A stretch of DNA of 64,000 bases from Oceanobacillus sojae (GTDB lineage Bacteria > Bacillota > Bacilli > Bacillales > Amphibacillaceae), in the NCBI RefSeq assembly GCF_007991515.1, contig NZ_BJYM01000003.1, positions 62,001 to 126,000 of the forward strand, read 5' to 3'. Below are positions 8,564-16,716 of the stretch, one piece after another. Below the pieces are notes generated by a model. The model was not told the origin of the DNA. It did not search any database and saw only the letters and a list, made by a program, of their open reading frames with translations. How positions within the stretch are numbered: the first letter of the stretch is position 1; every line of letters starts with the position of its first letter. The position numbers and the translations under genes were made by a program.

Positions 8564-9133
8564 ATGACAAAAGAAAATAAAAAAGTACTTTTTCAAGAGG
8601 AACAGGAAGAACTACTGAACAAATTAAAGACACGCTTTGAGAAAAATATGAATCGTCATGAAGGTCTTGACTGGAAGCAAATCCAAACAAAGCTGGAAGG
8701 CAATCCAGAGAAATTAGCTTCTCTATATAAAATGGAGAAAACGGAAGGGGAGCCTGATGTAGTCGGCTATGATAAGGAACAGGATGAATATATCTTTGTT
8801 GACTGCTCCAAAGAAAGCCCTAAAGGACGAAGAAGCATCTGTTACGACCGTGCGGCACTGGAATCGAGAAAAAAGCATAAGCCGGAAAATAATGCGATAG
8901 ATATGGCGGCAGAAATAGGTATTGAGATTTTAACAGAAGAGCAATATCGGGAGCTTCAAAAGCTAGGAAAATTTGATACAAAAACATCGACCTGGGTCAA
9001 GACACCTGATGATATTCGAAAACTCGGCGGAGCAGTCTTTTGCGATTTTCGATTTGGACGTGTTTTCTTATATCATAACGGTGCGGATTCTTATTATGGT
9101 TCCAGAGGATTCCGGGGCATGTTAAGAGTGTAG
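8564..9133 (+). CDS. DUF4256 family protein
   Basis: A 189-residue soluble protein of the DUF4256 family, whose function is not established. Recognisable segments are FEKNMNRHEGLDWKQIQTKL near the N-terminus, GGEPDVVGYD-like EGEPDVVGYDKEQDEYIFVD, and SPKGRRSICYDRAALESRK. The C-terminal FDTKTSTWVKTPDDIRKLGG and FCDFRFGRVFLYHNGADSYY are strongly family-like. AAGGAGAATAGAT precedes the ATG. It is monocistronic and lies between the thi terminator and a small transposable element. Confidence 0.85.
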   Translation: MTKENKKVLFQEEQEELLNKLKTRFEKNMNRHEGLDWKQIQTKLEGNPEKLASLYKMEKTEGEPDVVGYDKEQDEYIFVDCSKESPKGRRSICYDRAALESRKKHKPENNAIDMAAEIGIEILTEEQYRELQKLGKFDTKTSTWVKTPDDIRKLGGAVFCDFRFGRVFLYHNGADSYYGSRGFRGMLRV

Positions 9134-9212
9134 TTGTAAGCAGGAGAAGAATATGGAGAATCAGGAATGTATAGAGATTATAAATTCTTGGTTCTTTTTT
9201 ATTTGATAGTAA

Positions 9213-9362
9213 CTCAACTTTCGCACTTTAAAAAATAACTTTCTTTCCATAGAAACAGATGTTGAACGTTTCTTCCATATATTTGTTGACAAAGATTAGA
9301 AAGTAAAGTGTAAGGTGACCGCTGCGGCGGGCCGTTTTGCTTTCCTAGGTGCGAAAGTTGAG
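9213..9362. mobile_element. 150-bp MITE-like non-autonomous transposable element
   Basis: CTCAACTTTCGCAC (9213-9226) and its exact reverse complement GTGCGAAAGTTGAG (9349-9362) form 14-bp terminal inverted repeats. Identical 7-bp sequences ATAGTAA flank the element at 9206-9212 and 9363-9369 as a target-site duplication. No transposase is encoded. The interior holds a GC-rich hairpin (CCGCTGCGG region near 9320) and a TTGACA-like box at 9284-9289. The intact duplication suggests recent insertion, and mobilisation by a full-length relative elsewhere in the genome is inferred. No second copy was seen in this window. Confidence 0.8.
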
Positions 9363-9401
9363 ATAGTAAGTTTGAAAATTCAGACGGAAACAGGTGATGG
9401 T

Positions 9402-9995
9402 ATGATGGACACTATTATGGAAAATGTAAGAACAGCAGGAGCTTACGTTTTATATAATGATCTGTTTGTTTTTCAGGTCGGCCCGACGAAAAAAGGAAAT
9501 AACCTCGGTATAGTGCGGTTAGGAGGACATAGAGAAGCAGGAGAAAGGCCTTTGGAGACAGCTGAAAGAGAAGTGATAGAGGAAGCGGCAATAAAAATCA
9601 ATCCAATAGATTCTCCCATCACATACCTTTTAAAGAATTGGGATGAAAAGGGAAGTACGATCCAGCCAGAAGAGGAAATCAATCCATTTCTGATTAAAGG
9701 AAATCAAAAAGCAGGATTTACTGTTATGTATATGTCTTTTGCGGAGCATAAGCCTAAACCGTCTTCTGAGTCAAAAGGGATTTTAATGCTGTCTCCAAAA
9801 GAGATTGAATTTATTTGTAATCACAAAGTTACGTTAAATGAACTGGTACAGCAAAAAGGGAAGGCAATATTAACAGAAGGATTTAACAAAGATTTAGTTT
9901 TGGAACCTTTTCCGCAGCTATTATTCTTATCAAAAATATTAAAGCAGAAGCTTAGCTATATGAATACGTTCTTTCAAAATTTAAGGAAAGAATAA
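9402..9995 (+). CDS. Nudix hydrolase-like protein
   Basis: About 197 residues. The Nudix box reads GGHREAGERPLETAEREVIEEAA, matching GX5EX7REUXEEXGU with Ala in place of the late Gly. The substrate, a nucleoside diphosphate linked to some moiety, cannot be predicted. ATG 9402 (or 9405) follows AGGTGA and opens before the beta-strand AGAYVLYNDLFVFQVG. The reading frame is open further upstream to 9315, but that part lies within the transposable element and is not considered native. A C-terminal extension of about 60 residues after the Nudix core is unassigned. Confidence 0.75.
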   Translation: MMDTIMENVRTAGAYVLYNDLFVFQVGPTKKGNNLGIVRLGGHREAGERPLETAEREVIEEAAIKINPIDSPITYLLKNWDEKGSTIQPEEEINPFLIKGNQKAGFTVMYMSFAEHKPKPSSESKGILMLSPKEIEFICNHKVTLNELVQQKGKAILTEGFNKDLVLEPFPQLLFLSKILKQKLSYMNTFFQNLRKE

Positions 9996-10017
9996 CTATA
10001 TAGGGAGGAGCATTTAT

Positions 10018-10476
10018 TTGCGAGTTCACAAATGGTGGCTTACCTTAGGTGTTGTTTGGTCGATTACTTTTGCAGGTATGAGCTTTTATTGGGCAATGGG
10101 CGGATTGTTTGGTGTCAGGTCTCTGGGGGGAGCAATTTATGAAATGTCACTTAATCCTGAGCCTTCCTTTATTCTGATTGTATGGCTGACGGGCTTTGCA
10201 AAATTATTAGGAGCAGTGTTATTATTGCTTCTACTTGTTCCATGGAGAAACGCCGCAGTCTCCAAAGTGCTTTACTACATTTCAAAAATTGCAGGAGTAT
10301 TCTTATTTGTATATGGTTTCTTAAATTTTATTACTATTTCGATGAGTGCCTTTGCTATTTTAGATATGGATTTAGAAGCTCACGCAATCTTTTGGAGATT
10401 AGTATTCTGGGAGCCATTTTGGATGGCTGGTGGCATTTGTTATTTTTTCTCAGTCAAAAAACAACGTTCTATTTAG
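10018..10476 (+). CDS. DUF3995 family membrane protein
   Basis: A 152-residue integral membrane protein with four predicted hydrophobic segments, at about 6-26, 48-74, 86-112 and 122-145. The pattern WWLTLGVVWSITFAGMSFYWAMGG at the start is typical of DUF3995 proteins, which have no known function. Translation is inferred from TTG 10018, eight bases after GGGAGGAG. It begins 22 nt after the Nudix gene and may be cotranscribed with it. Confidence 0.7.
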   Translation: MRVHKWWLTLGVVWSITFAGMSFYWAMGGLFGVRSLGGAIYEMSLNPEPSFILIVWLTGFAKLLGAVLLLLLLVPWRNAAVSKVLYYISKIAGVFLFVYGFLNFITISMSAFAILDMDLEAHAIFWRLVFWEPFWMAGGICYFFSVKKQRSI

Positions 10477-10554
10477 GTTTTTAATTTTGCATCAGGTATA
10501 CTTTGATAAAGTTATTAGAAAAACGAAAACTATATTATATAAAGAGGTGATTCT

Positions 10555-10896
10555 ATGCAACTAAATCATTTAAATTTAACGGTAAATGATGTGGAAGCTT
10601 CACGGGAGTTTCTGGAGAAATATTTCGATATGAAATGTGTGAACAGTCGTGGAAAAGGGTTTGCAGCTATGTTTGACGATAATCAATTTGTTTTGACGCT
10701 TATGAAAGGAAAAGATGTTCAATACCCGAAGACCTTTCATATTGGTTTTCCTCAAGTAAACAGAGAGAAGGTGGATCAAATAAATAAACAGTTGAAGGAG
10801 GATGGCTATGAAGTAGATCCCCCTATTGAATCTCATGGATATACATTCTATGTAAAAGCACCTGGTGGATTTACTGTGGAGGTTTTGTCTGATTAG
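10555..10896 (+). CDS. VOC (glyoxalase/bleomycin-resistance) family protein
   Basis: A 113-residue single-domain vicinal oxygen chelate protein. It begins LNHLNLTVNDVEASREFLEK, with the metal-ligand His in the first strand. Its second half has FHIGFPQVNREKVDQI and ends YVKAPGGFTVEVLSD, with the C-terminal Glu typical of the metal site. Substrate is unknown: these proteins may be dioxygenases, lyases or antibiotic-binding proteins. AGAGGTGATTCT precedes the ATG. A strong terminator follows. Confidence 0.8.
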   Translation: MQLNHLNLTVNDVEASREFLEKYFDMKCVNSRGKGFAAMFDDNQFVLTLMKGKDVQYPKTFHIGFPQVNREKVDQINKQLKEDGYEVDPPIESHGYTFYVKAPGGFTVEVLSD

Positions 10897-10936
10897 AATA
10901 AAAATTGAATTTTATCCTCATAGATTTAAACTATCC

Positions 10937-10993
10937 AAAAATCCCTGTGAATGCGAGTTTTATAACACACTCAGCTATTCACAGGGATTTTTT
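10937..10993. terminator. bidirectional terminator between VOC gene and alkaline phosphatase
   Basis: AAATCCCTGTGAAT and ATTCACAGGGATTT pair exactly around a loop of about 27 nt. A T-run follows on both strands, so the hairpin can end the rightward VOC gene and the leftward phosphatase gene. Confidence 0.85.
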
Positions 10994-10997
10994 TAAG

Positions 10998-11026
10998 AGT
11001 ATAAGAATTGTAGCAATTCTTATACT
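10998..11026. repeat. perfect 13-bp palindrome next to the terminator
   Basis: AGTATAAGAATTG and CAATTCTTATACT are exact reverse complements separated by TAG. The hairpin lies between the phosphatase stop and the shared terminator and has no T-run on either strand. It could act as an mRNA 3'-end stabiliser or a protein site. Confidence 0.6.
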
Positions 11027-11032
11027 GAATCC

Positions 11033-12541
11033 TTACTTGAAATATACTTTGTCCCCGGGATAAATCAAATGCGGATTTGGAAATTGATTGATTTCCTGCA
11101 GCGTAGTCCATAAATAATTGTATTTCAGGCCAATTTCAAACAATGTATCCCCAGACTTTATCGTATACTTCATATCGTCCGGCTGATTTTGGCTGATTTC
11201 TCCGCCCAGTTCAATTTCTGCAGCTTCAGCGATGATTTTTGGTAAATCTGTATTATCAAGAGAACCTGAAAATTGGTCAGATCCTGGACCATATGCGTAG
11301 ACTGGGATATCGACTCCTGTGTGGTTCGTGCTTGTCCATCCGACATTGGCCTTCGCGCTGATTACTGCATTGATTGCCGATTTTGGGTCCTCAGCTTCCT
11401 GAATGGATTGAATTTCTTCTTCTGAGAATTCCATATCTGTATATTCACTTACTACTTCGCTTGTGTTGGAACGGTCATCATTCAACTCTGCAGCGATGTT
11501 CTCACCAGTTGCTGTTACACTATGAAGCAGCTCCGGGTTTGCAGTTCCTGAACCATTGGCACCTGCAGTCATACCGCCTGTTTCATGGTCTCCACCAACA
11601 ACGACTAGTGTATTACCATCTTCTTTAGCAAAATTAATTGCTTCCTGGACCGCTGCTTCAAAGGCACCAACATCTGTCATCGCCCATGCCGCATCATTAT
11701 CGTGACCTGCCCAGTCAATTTGGCTTCCTTCTACCATAAGGAAAAAGCCGTCTTCATCATTTTTTAGTGTATCAATAGCAGTTTGTGTCATTTCTGCAAG
11801 ACTTGGTTCTTCCTCTGTGTTACGGTGCATTTCTGGTGCCAAAGCATCATCTGCGAATAAGCCTAATAAATTTTCGCTGTCTAAATCAATATCAGCTTCC
11901 AACAATTGATTGCGATTTTCTATGAGCTGGTACCCTTGCTCTTCTGCTTGCTGGAGGACATTGACTTCTGTCTGATTTCCGCCTTCTGATTCTGGAAGAA
12001 AGTTATTTTTACCGCCGCCAAGTAAAACATCAATCTCGTTGTCTATTAATTGTCGGGCAATTTCTGTTTCGTTGTTGCGGTCTTCTACATGTGCACCAAA
12101 AGCAGCTGGAGTTGCATGTGTGATAGTGGAAGTAGCAACAAGTCCTGTTGACATGTCCTTATCTTGTGAGGCTTCTAAAATAGTCTGCTTTGGATTACCA
12201 TCTGAATCCAATCCAATGGTGCCATTATTCGTTTTTACTCCTGTTGACATAGCTGTACCTGCCGCCGCGGAGTCTGTAATATTGGAATCAGCGGAATATG
12301 TAGAATACATGCCCTTCAAATGATTATCCCACACTGCGTCTTCTCCCTTAAAATGCCGATAATTCGTTGCGTAATCCGCATTAAAACCGTCTGGAATCAT
12401 ATAAATGATATTTTTCGTTTTGTCCCCATTGTTACTGCTGTTATTCATCTGATTATTTCCATCTGCACTTGCCGCTGTAACACTAATTCCTGAAAAAATA
12501 AGTCCCGCACTTAACGCAGCCACTCCGAGCTTTTTTATCAT
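11033..12541 (-). CDS. secreted alkaline phosphatase with C-terminal LysM domain
   Basis: A 502-residue exported phosphomonoesterase. A signal peptide (about 1-26, LGVAALSAGLIFSGISVTAASA) precedes the catalytic domain. The nucleophile serine lies in TDSAAAGTAMSTG, zinc/magnesium ligands in MIPDGFNADYAT, VEGSQIDWAGHDND and GGDHETGGMTAG, and a late His in STNHTG. Residues from about 458 form a LysM repeat (YTIKSGDTLFEIGLKYNY) expected to hold the enzyme on peptidoglycan. LysM is not part of the classical PhoA/PhoB enzymes. AGGAGGATG precedes the ATG. Pho-box-like repeats upstream suggest induction by phosphate starvation. Confidence 0.93.
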   Translation of the reverse strand: MIKKLGVAALSAGLIFSGISVTAASADGNNQMNNSSNNGDKTKNIIYMIPDGFNADYATNYRHFKGEDAVWDNHLKGMYSTYSADSNITDSAAAGTAMSTGVKTNNGTIGLDSDGNPKQTILEASQDKDMSTGLVATSTITHATPAAFGAHVEDRNNETEIARQLIDNEIDVLLGGGKNNFLPESEGGNQTEVNVLQQAEEQGYQLIENRNQLLEADIDLDSENLLGLFADDALAPEMHRNTEEEPSLAEMTQTAIDTLKNDEDGFFLMVEGSQIDWAGHDNDAAWAMTDVGAFEAAVQEAINFAKEDGNTLVVVGGDHETGGMTAGANGSGTANPELLHSVTATGENIAAELNDDRSNTSEVVSEYTDMEFSEEEIQSIQEAEDPKSAINAVISAKANVGWTSTNHTGVDIPVYAYGPGSDQFSGSLDNTDLPKIIAEAAEIELGGEISQNQPDDMKYTIKSGDTLFEIGLKYNYLWTTLQEINQFPNPHLIYPGDKVYFK

Positions 12542-12597
12542 TCCATCATCCTCCTAAATTTAACCTAATCTCATTGTAGGTGAGAATCATTAATTGA

Positions 12598-12625
12598 GAA
12601 TGAATAGAATGTAAATAGTTTGTAA
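12598..12625 (-). promoter_or_regulatory. tandem Pho-box-like repeats upstream of alkaline phosphatase
   Basis: On the minus strand TTACAA (12625-12620) and TTACAT (12614-12609) are exactly 11 bp apart, followed by a weaker TCATTC in the same phase (12603-12598). This is the period and consensus bound by PhoP in Bacillus. A TACAAT box lies 20 bp further (12578-12573) and could be the -10. Confidence 0.6.
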
Positions 12626-12674
12626 TTTTCTGTTTTTACTAAGTTGCATTTTAATATATGAGAGAAGGATAAAA

Positions 12675-13229
12675 CTAATATTTAATGACTAAATTTGTCC
12701 AAATTGTATCCCATTTTTTATGTTGTCTTCTCTCAGTATAAATAGTATGGAGCTCAGTGTCTTTTAAATAATACGGTGTCGGTTTGACAATCCCATTAAA
12801 TAAATCCTCCAAACCATAGGGAGCCATTATTTTTATCTCCTGTTGACATAGCTGTGCAGCAACAGCAGTAGTTGTTTCAGGAAAGTGAGAAACACCATCG
12901 AAAAAAGATGTGTAAGGGAGATTATTATTTTTTAAATGCATTCTCGCCTGATTTTTTACAGACCATGGTTGTTCAGGCATCCACTTTTCTAATTTTGATT
13001 CTAGTTTTTTCTCTGTATCTTTAGAAAGGTCTGTTTGATCAAAATAAATGACATCAATATCGTTTATTTTTGTATGGCAGTTTTGTAAAGTATCCCAAAC
13101 TTTATTTCTGATTAATCCGGCAGCAACCCAGCAATCGTTTAGCTCCAATTTCTCCACTGTTTGTAAAACTGATAAAATGTAGCTATCTTCTTTGAGAAAA
13201 TTTATTAATCTTTCTTCGTGTGCTGTCAT
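12675..13229 (-). CDS. nucleotidyltransferase family protein (COG3575 type)
   Basis: A 184-residue cytoplasmic protein of the family sometimes called NTP_transf_6, predicted to keep the nucleotidyltransferase fold. WVAAGLIRNKVWD occupies the glycine-rich loop and INDIDVIYFD holds the paired acidic residues. C-terminal APYGLEDLFNGIVKPTP and the YTERRQHKKW tail are typical. No substrate is known. The start follows a GGGAGATGAT-like ribosome binding site. The gene stands alone and is divergent from the HAD gene at 13385. Confidence 0.8.
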   Translation of the reverse strand: MTAHEERLINFLKEDSYILSVLQTVEKLELNDCWVAAGLIRNKVWDTLQNCHTKINDIDVIYFDQTDLSKDTEKKLESKLEKWMPEQPWSVKNQARMHLKNNNLPYTSFFDGVSHFPETTTAVAAQLCQQEIKIMAPYGLEDLFNGIVKPTPYYLKDTELHTIYTERRQHKKWDTIWTNLVIKY

Positions 13230-13384
13230 ATATGTATCATCTCCCTCTATCTAGTTTTATTGTATAGCAAAATCTGGTTGAATGAAATTCTGCATAAACG
13301 GTTTTGGAGGGAATTTTAACATCAAATAAATGATAGAATAGAGAAGTATCGAAAGTTAACTTATGAAATAGAAAGGAAGCACCT

Positions 13385-14035
13385 ATGAGTAAATATAAAG
13401 TAATTTTATTCGATTTAGACGGGACACTCTCTGATCCAAAAGAAGGTATAACAAAATCGGTTCAATATGCATCAGATAAAATGGGAAGTGTAGAACCTGA
13501 TTTGGATAAGCTGGAATGCTTTATTGGTCCTCCTTTACAAGTATCATTTACTGAATATTACCATTTTAATGAACAAGAAACGCAAAAAGCTATCCAGTTT
13601 TACAGAGAAAGATTTAAAGAAAAAGGGATGTATGAAAATACGTTATATCCTGATACACCTTGGTTATTACAATCACTGCAGGGGCAAGGATTTATTTTAG
13701 CAGTCGCAACGTCAAAGCCGACTGTTTTTGCAGAGCAAATACTGGAGTATTTCCAAATCAGCAATTACTTTGAAATGATAACAGGGAGCAATCTGGATGG
13801 GACAAGATCGGCAAAAGCAGAAATTATCCAATATATTATAGATAACTATCCCAAATATAAATTGGAAGAATTTATCATGATTGGTGAAAGAAAACATGAT
13901 TTGATTGGAGCCAATAAAACTGGAATAGATTCCATCGGGGTGACATACGGATATGGTTCAGTGGAAGAGCTGAACGATGAAAAGCCTGCATATATTGCAG
14001 ATAGTCTTAATCAAGTAAATATGATTCTGATGTAG
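13385..14035 (+). CDS. HAD hydrolase, phosphoglycolate phosphatase-like
   Basis: A 216-residue phosphatase with motif I ILFDLDGTLSDP, motif II around AVATSKPT, and motifs III/IV around YKLEEFIMIGERKHDLIGANK. GERKHD replaces the usual GDxxxD, so one acidic metal ligand is Glu. The alpha-helical cap at 15-80 matches the Gph class. The likely substrate is a small phosphorylated metabolite. AGAAAGGAAGC precedes the ATG. It is monocistronic, lying 51 nt before a WYL regulator. Confidence 0.85.
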   Translation: MSKYKVILFDLDGTLSDPKEGITKSVQYASDKMGSVEPDLDKLECFIGPPLQVSFTEYYHFNEQETQKAIQFYRERFKEKGMYENTLYPDTPWLLQSLQGQGFILAVATSKPTVFAEQILEYFQISNYFEMITGSNLDGTRSAKAEIIQYIIDNYPKYKLEEFIMIGERKHDLIGANKTGIDSIGVTYGYGSVEELNDEKPAYIADSLNQVNMILM

Positions 14036-14086
14036 AAAACTTTCTCTTAATCAATCTCTATCTTTCAGGCAAATGGAGGCAGCACT

Positions 14087-15031
14087 ATGTCCAAAACAAA
14101 ACGTTTAATCGAAATAATGATAACAGTGAACGCAAAACGCAAATTTACAGCACGAGAACTGGCAGAAGAATTTAATGTCTCCTATCGTACAATTCTTAGA
14201 GACTTGGATGAATTAAGTGAGCTGGGGGTTCCGCTTTATTCAGAAGTCGGTGCGGACGGCGGTTACTATGTATTGAATGGGCGGATGCTGCCTCCGGTTT
14301 TATTAAAAGAGTCTGAGGCGATTGCGCTTTATTTTGCTTTTCATTCCCTGCAATTTCTAGGAGCTCTCCCATTTGAAACGGAAGTGGGCTATGTTTTAAA
14401 GAAACTATATAACTATCTGCCTGGAGACGCTAAGCTGCGTATTAATACAATGAAAGACCGGATTGTTTTTTGGAATCCCAGCCGTGTTCAGACAGCAAAT
14501 GAGCTGGATATAATATTAAATGCAGCGGTAGACCAATTCATCGTGACTATCCAATACGACAGTCACAAGGGAATAAAAGAGAGAATGATTCAGCCAATCG
14601 GTTTGTATAGTCATAATGGTTTCTGGTATTGTCCGGCTTATTGTTTTCTGCGCGAGGAAATTCGTTTGTTTCGTGCGGATCGAATAAAAAAAGCAGTACA
14701 TACAGATAAAAAGAGGCGTAAATTGCCTTATCAATCTATTATGGAATGGATTGAGCTGTCAGAATCCGAAGTTTCTAATCCGGTTACTTTTTTGGTAGAT
14801 TTGACAAGAGAAGGAGTACGGCGTGCAATGTCAGAGTTAGATTTGGAGAGGCATGTTCAAAGACGTGAGGATGGGACAGGCTGGATAGAAATGAGTATAC
14901 CTGAGTCAGAGTTAACATATTTTGTTGATTTGGTCTGGAATTTTGGCAGTGAAGCACATGTGTTGGGACCAAAAGAAGCGATAGCCTCTATGAAAAGAAA
15001 GCTGGAAACCTTGCTGGAGAAGTACAAATAA
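14087..15031 (+). CDS. HTH/WYL transcriptional regulator (YafY/YobV type)
   Basis: A 314-residue regulator. Residues 1-65 form a DeoR-like winged helix (FTARELAEEFNVSYRTILRDLDEL). The GGYYVLNGRMLPP linker leads to a WYL domain at about 135-225, seen in IQPIGLYSHNGFWYCPAYC and IRLFRADRIKK. The C-terminal WCX extension completes the family plan. WYL domains bind ligands or nucleic acid and often control DNA-damage or defence genes, but no target is known. ATGGAGGCAGCACT precedes the ATG. Directly downstream are a DinB-like and an AlkZ-like gene that it may control. Confidence 0.88.
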   Translation: MSKTKRLIEIMITVNAKRKFTARELAEEFNVSYRTILRDLDELSELGVPLYSEVGADGGYYVLNGRMLPPVLLKESEAIALYFAFHSLQFLGALPFETEVGYVLKKLYNYLPGDAKLRINTMKDRIVFWNPSRVQTANELDIILNAAVDQFIVTIQYDSHKGIKERMIQPIGLYSHNGFWYCPAYCFLREEIRLFRADRIKKAVHTDKKRRKLPYQSIMEWIELSESEVSNPVTFLVDLTREGVRRAMSELDLERHVQRREDGTGWIEMSIPESELTYFVDLVWNFGSEAHVLGPKEAIASMKRKLETLLEKYK

Positions 15032-15119
15032 ATTTTAAAATATCTTTATTAATGATGACATCATCTGTCATGATTCCATGGTACGTTAAGGTAGAAAAAA
15101 GAATGAAAGGGTGAATGTA

Positions 15120-15608
15120 ATGCATGCTGTATCTGTGTTAAGAAACGAGTTATTAGCTGAGCTGGAGCTTGGTATCAGGTCCATGGAAGGGTTATTGAAG
15201 AAGGTGGAGAACAAGGATTGGAGCTACCGCCCGGCAGAAAATATGCGTAATCTCGGGGAGCTTGCCAGACATACTGTTTCTATACCGGAAGTAGACTTGA
15301 ACCTTTGGCAGGAGAAGGATGAGAGGACGATTCGGGATCTGGAGTCAAAGTATGAGAAGCTGGAATCTGCTGAGGAATTGATTGAAGCAATGAACCAAGG
15401 CTTTCAATTGTTTAAAACGTATATGCTGTCTTTATCGGATGAGGATTTTTTAACTAAAAAGACAAAGCCGTTTTATTTAGAAGAGGGTGAAACACAGGCA
15501 CATTGGCTTGTAGAGGAGGTTTCTCATCTGTTCCATCACCGGGCACAGTTCTTTAATTATTTAAAACAGCTTGGTTACGATATAAATATGTTTGATCTTT
15601 ATGCTTAA
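15120..15608 (+). CDS. DinB family protein
   Basis: A 162-residue four-helix-bundle protein. A metal-site His lies in NLGELARHTVSIP, and further His residues in EEVSHLFHHRAQFFNYLKQLG near the C-terminus give the three-His arrangement of DinB/YfiT proteins. Many relatives are thiol-dependent transferases, but the substrate here is unknown. ATG 15120 is preferred over GTG 15111 because AAAGGG is then nine bases upstream. The next gene starts 34 nt after its stop and is probably cotranscribed. Confidence 0.82.
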   Translation: MHAVSVLRNELLAELELGIRSMEGLLKKVENKDWSYRPAENMRNLGELARHTVSIPEVDLNLWQEKDERTIRDLESKYEKLESAEELIEAMNQGFQLFKTYMLSLSDEDFLTKKTKPFYLEEGETQAHWLVEEVSHLFHHRAQFFNYLKQLGYDINMFDLYA

Positions 15609-15642
15609 CAGAGAAGAAAGAGAACTAGGAGGTGAATCATAT

Positions 15643-16695
15643 TTGAATAAAGAAAAAATAATTTGTGAACGTTTGCATAGACAGGGATTAATGGCGCAGC
15701 TTGAGAATATCCATGATATAAAATCTTATAAACAGTTATTTCAGAGATTACAGCCGGTAGCTCCAGTTTTTAACAGTCGTCCAGGTGAGGCCCCAAAGCT
15801 GGTGCATAGGACAGTTTTTAATGACACACTCCTGGCAGAAGAATTACGAAAAAAACATCAGCTGGTAAAAGGGCGTTTTCAGGGTGGACGCATCGGATAT
15901 GTTCTGGAAGAAGATCTGGGGCTATACAGCACTATTTTTCGAAAGCCTGTTCAAAAAATAACAGAGCTTCATGAAGAGATTTTATCCATGATTCAATCGT
16001 CAGGCGGTATATCCAAAGAGCAGTTAAAAGAGGAGCTGCCTTTTAAAGCAAAAGAAATCACTGCTGCTTTAAAAAGACTCCAGGAAGCTTTTTTAGTATA
16101 TGAATCACAGATTGATACGGATTGGAATACAGGCTGGTTTGACTTTAAAACTGAATGGTCGGAAATCAAATGGGCAGAGGATCCGGTTTCTGCTGTAGCA
16201 GAAATGCTGCTGCGTTTTTTGGATGCTGCTGTATTTGCCACTTTAGATCAAATTAAAAGCTGGTCGCAGTTAAAGCGTACAACAATACAAAGTGCTTTAA
16301 ATGCATTAATGGAAAGAGAAGCAATTGTAAAAATAAAAGTGGATGGACTTGGCGAAGGGTTTATGCAGAAAAAAGATTTATATTTAACCAATGAAGAAAT
16401 TACTCCATCTGTGTTTATGCTGGATAGCTCAGATTTTCTGGTCAGAGCAGAAATTGTTGAATTGAAAGAGAAATTTAAAGGGAAAGAAGTTCTTCAGTAT
16501 CTCTTAATAGATGGCGAATTTAAAGGAGCGGTGCTTGGACATTGGAGAATTGGTCCGCACGATATTGAAGATATTGCGCTGTGTCTTGGAGAAGAAGAAA
16601 TAGAAACTAGGAAAGAAGAAATCATTTCTGCCGTCAAATCTGGATACTCAGTGAAGACAACCCATATTTTGCGTTTCAATGGAGAGAATCTCTGA
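15643..16695 (+). CDS. winged-helix protein related to AlkZ/YcaQ DNA glycosylases
   Basis: A 350-residue protein with the HTH_42 (AlkZ-like) pattern. It starts ICERLHRQGLMAQL, continues through several winged-helix units (about 125-165 and 205-265), and ends in a beta-rich region with DGEFKGAVLGHWRIGPHDIEDI. Characterised AlkZ/YcaQ enzymes unhook interstrand crosslinks, but the catalytic Gln-x-Gln/Asp motif is not obvious here. The start is TTG 15643 after AGGAGGTGA. The neighbours are two DinB-like genes in one transcription unit. Its repair role is inferred from family only. Confidence 0.65.
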   Translation: MNKEKIICERLHRQGLMAQLENIHDIKSYKQLFQRLQPVAPVFNSRPGEAPKLVHRTVFNDTLLAEELRKKHQLVKGRFQGGRIGYVLEEDLGLYSTIFRKPVQKITELHEEILSMIQSSGGISKEQLKEELPFKAKEITAALKRLQEAFLVYESQIDTDWNTGWFDFKTEWSEIKWAEDPVSAVAEMLLRFLDAAVFATLDQIKSWSQLKRTTIQSALNALMEREAIVKIKVDGLGEGFMQKKDLYLTNEEITPSVFMLDSSDFLVRAEIVELKEKFKGKEVLQYLLIDGEFKGAVLGHWRIGPHDIEDIALCLGEEEIETRKEEIISAVKSGYSVKTTHILRFNGENL

Positions 16696-16716
16696 TGAGA
16701 AGGGGAGGATGATAGA

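Noticed and set aside
9315-9401. N-terminal extension of the Nudix ORF
   Set aside because: The extension is encoded by the transposable element and its right flank. A ribosome binding site at 9392 supports starting at 9402.
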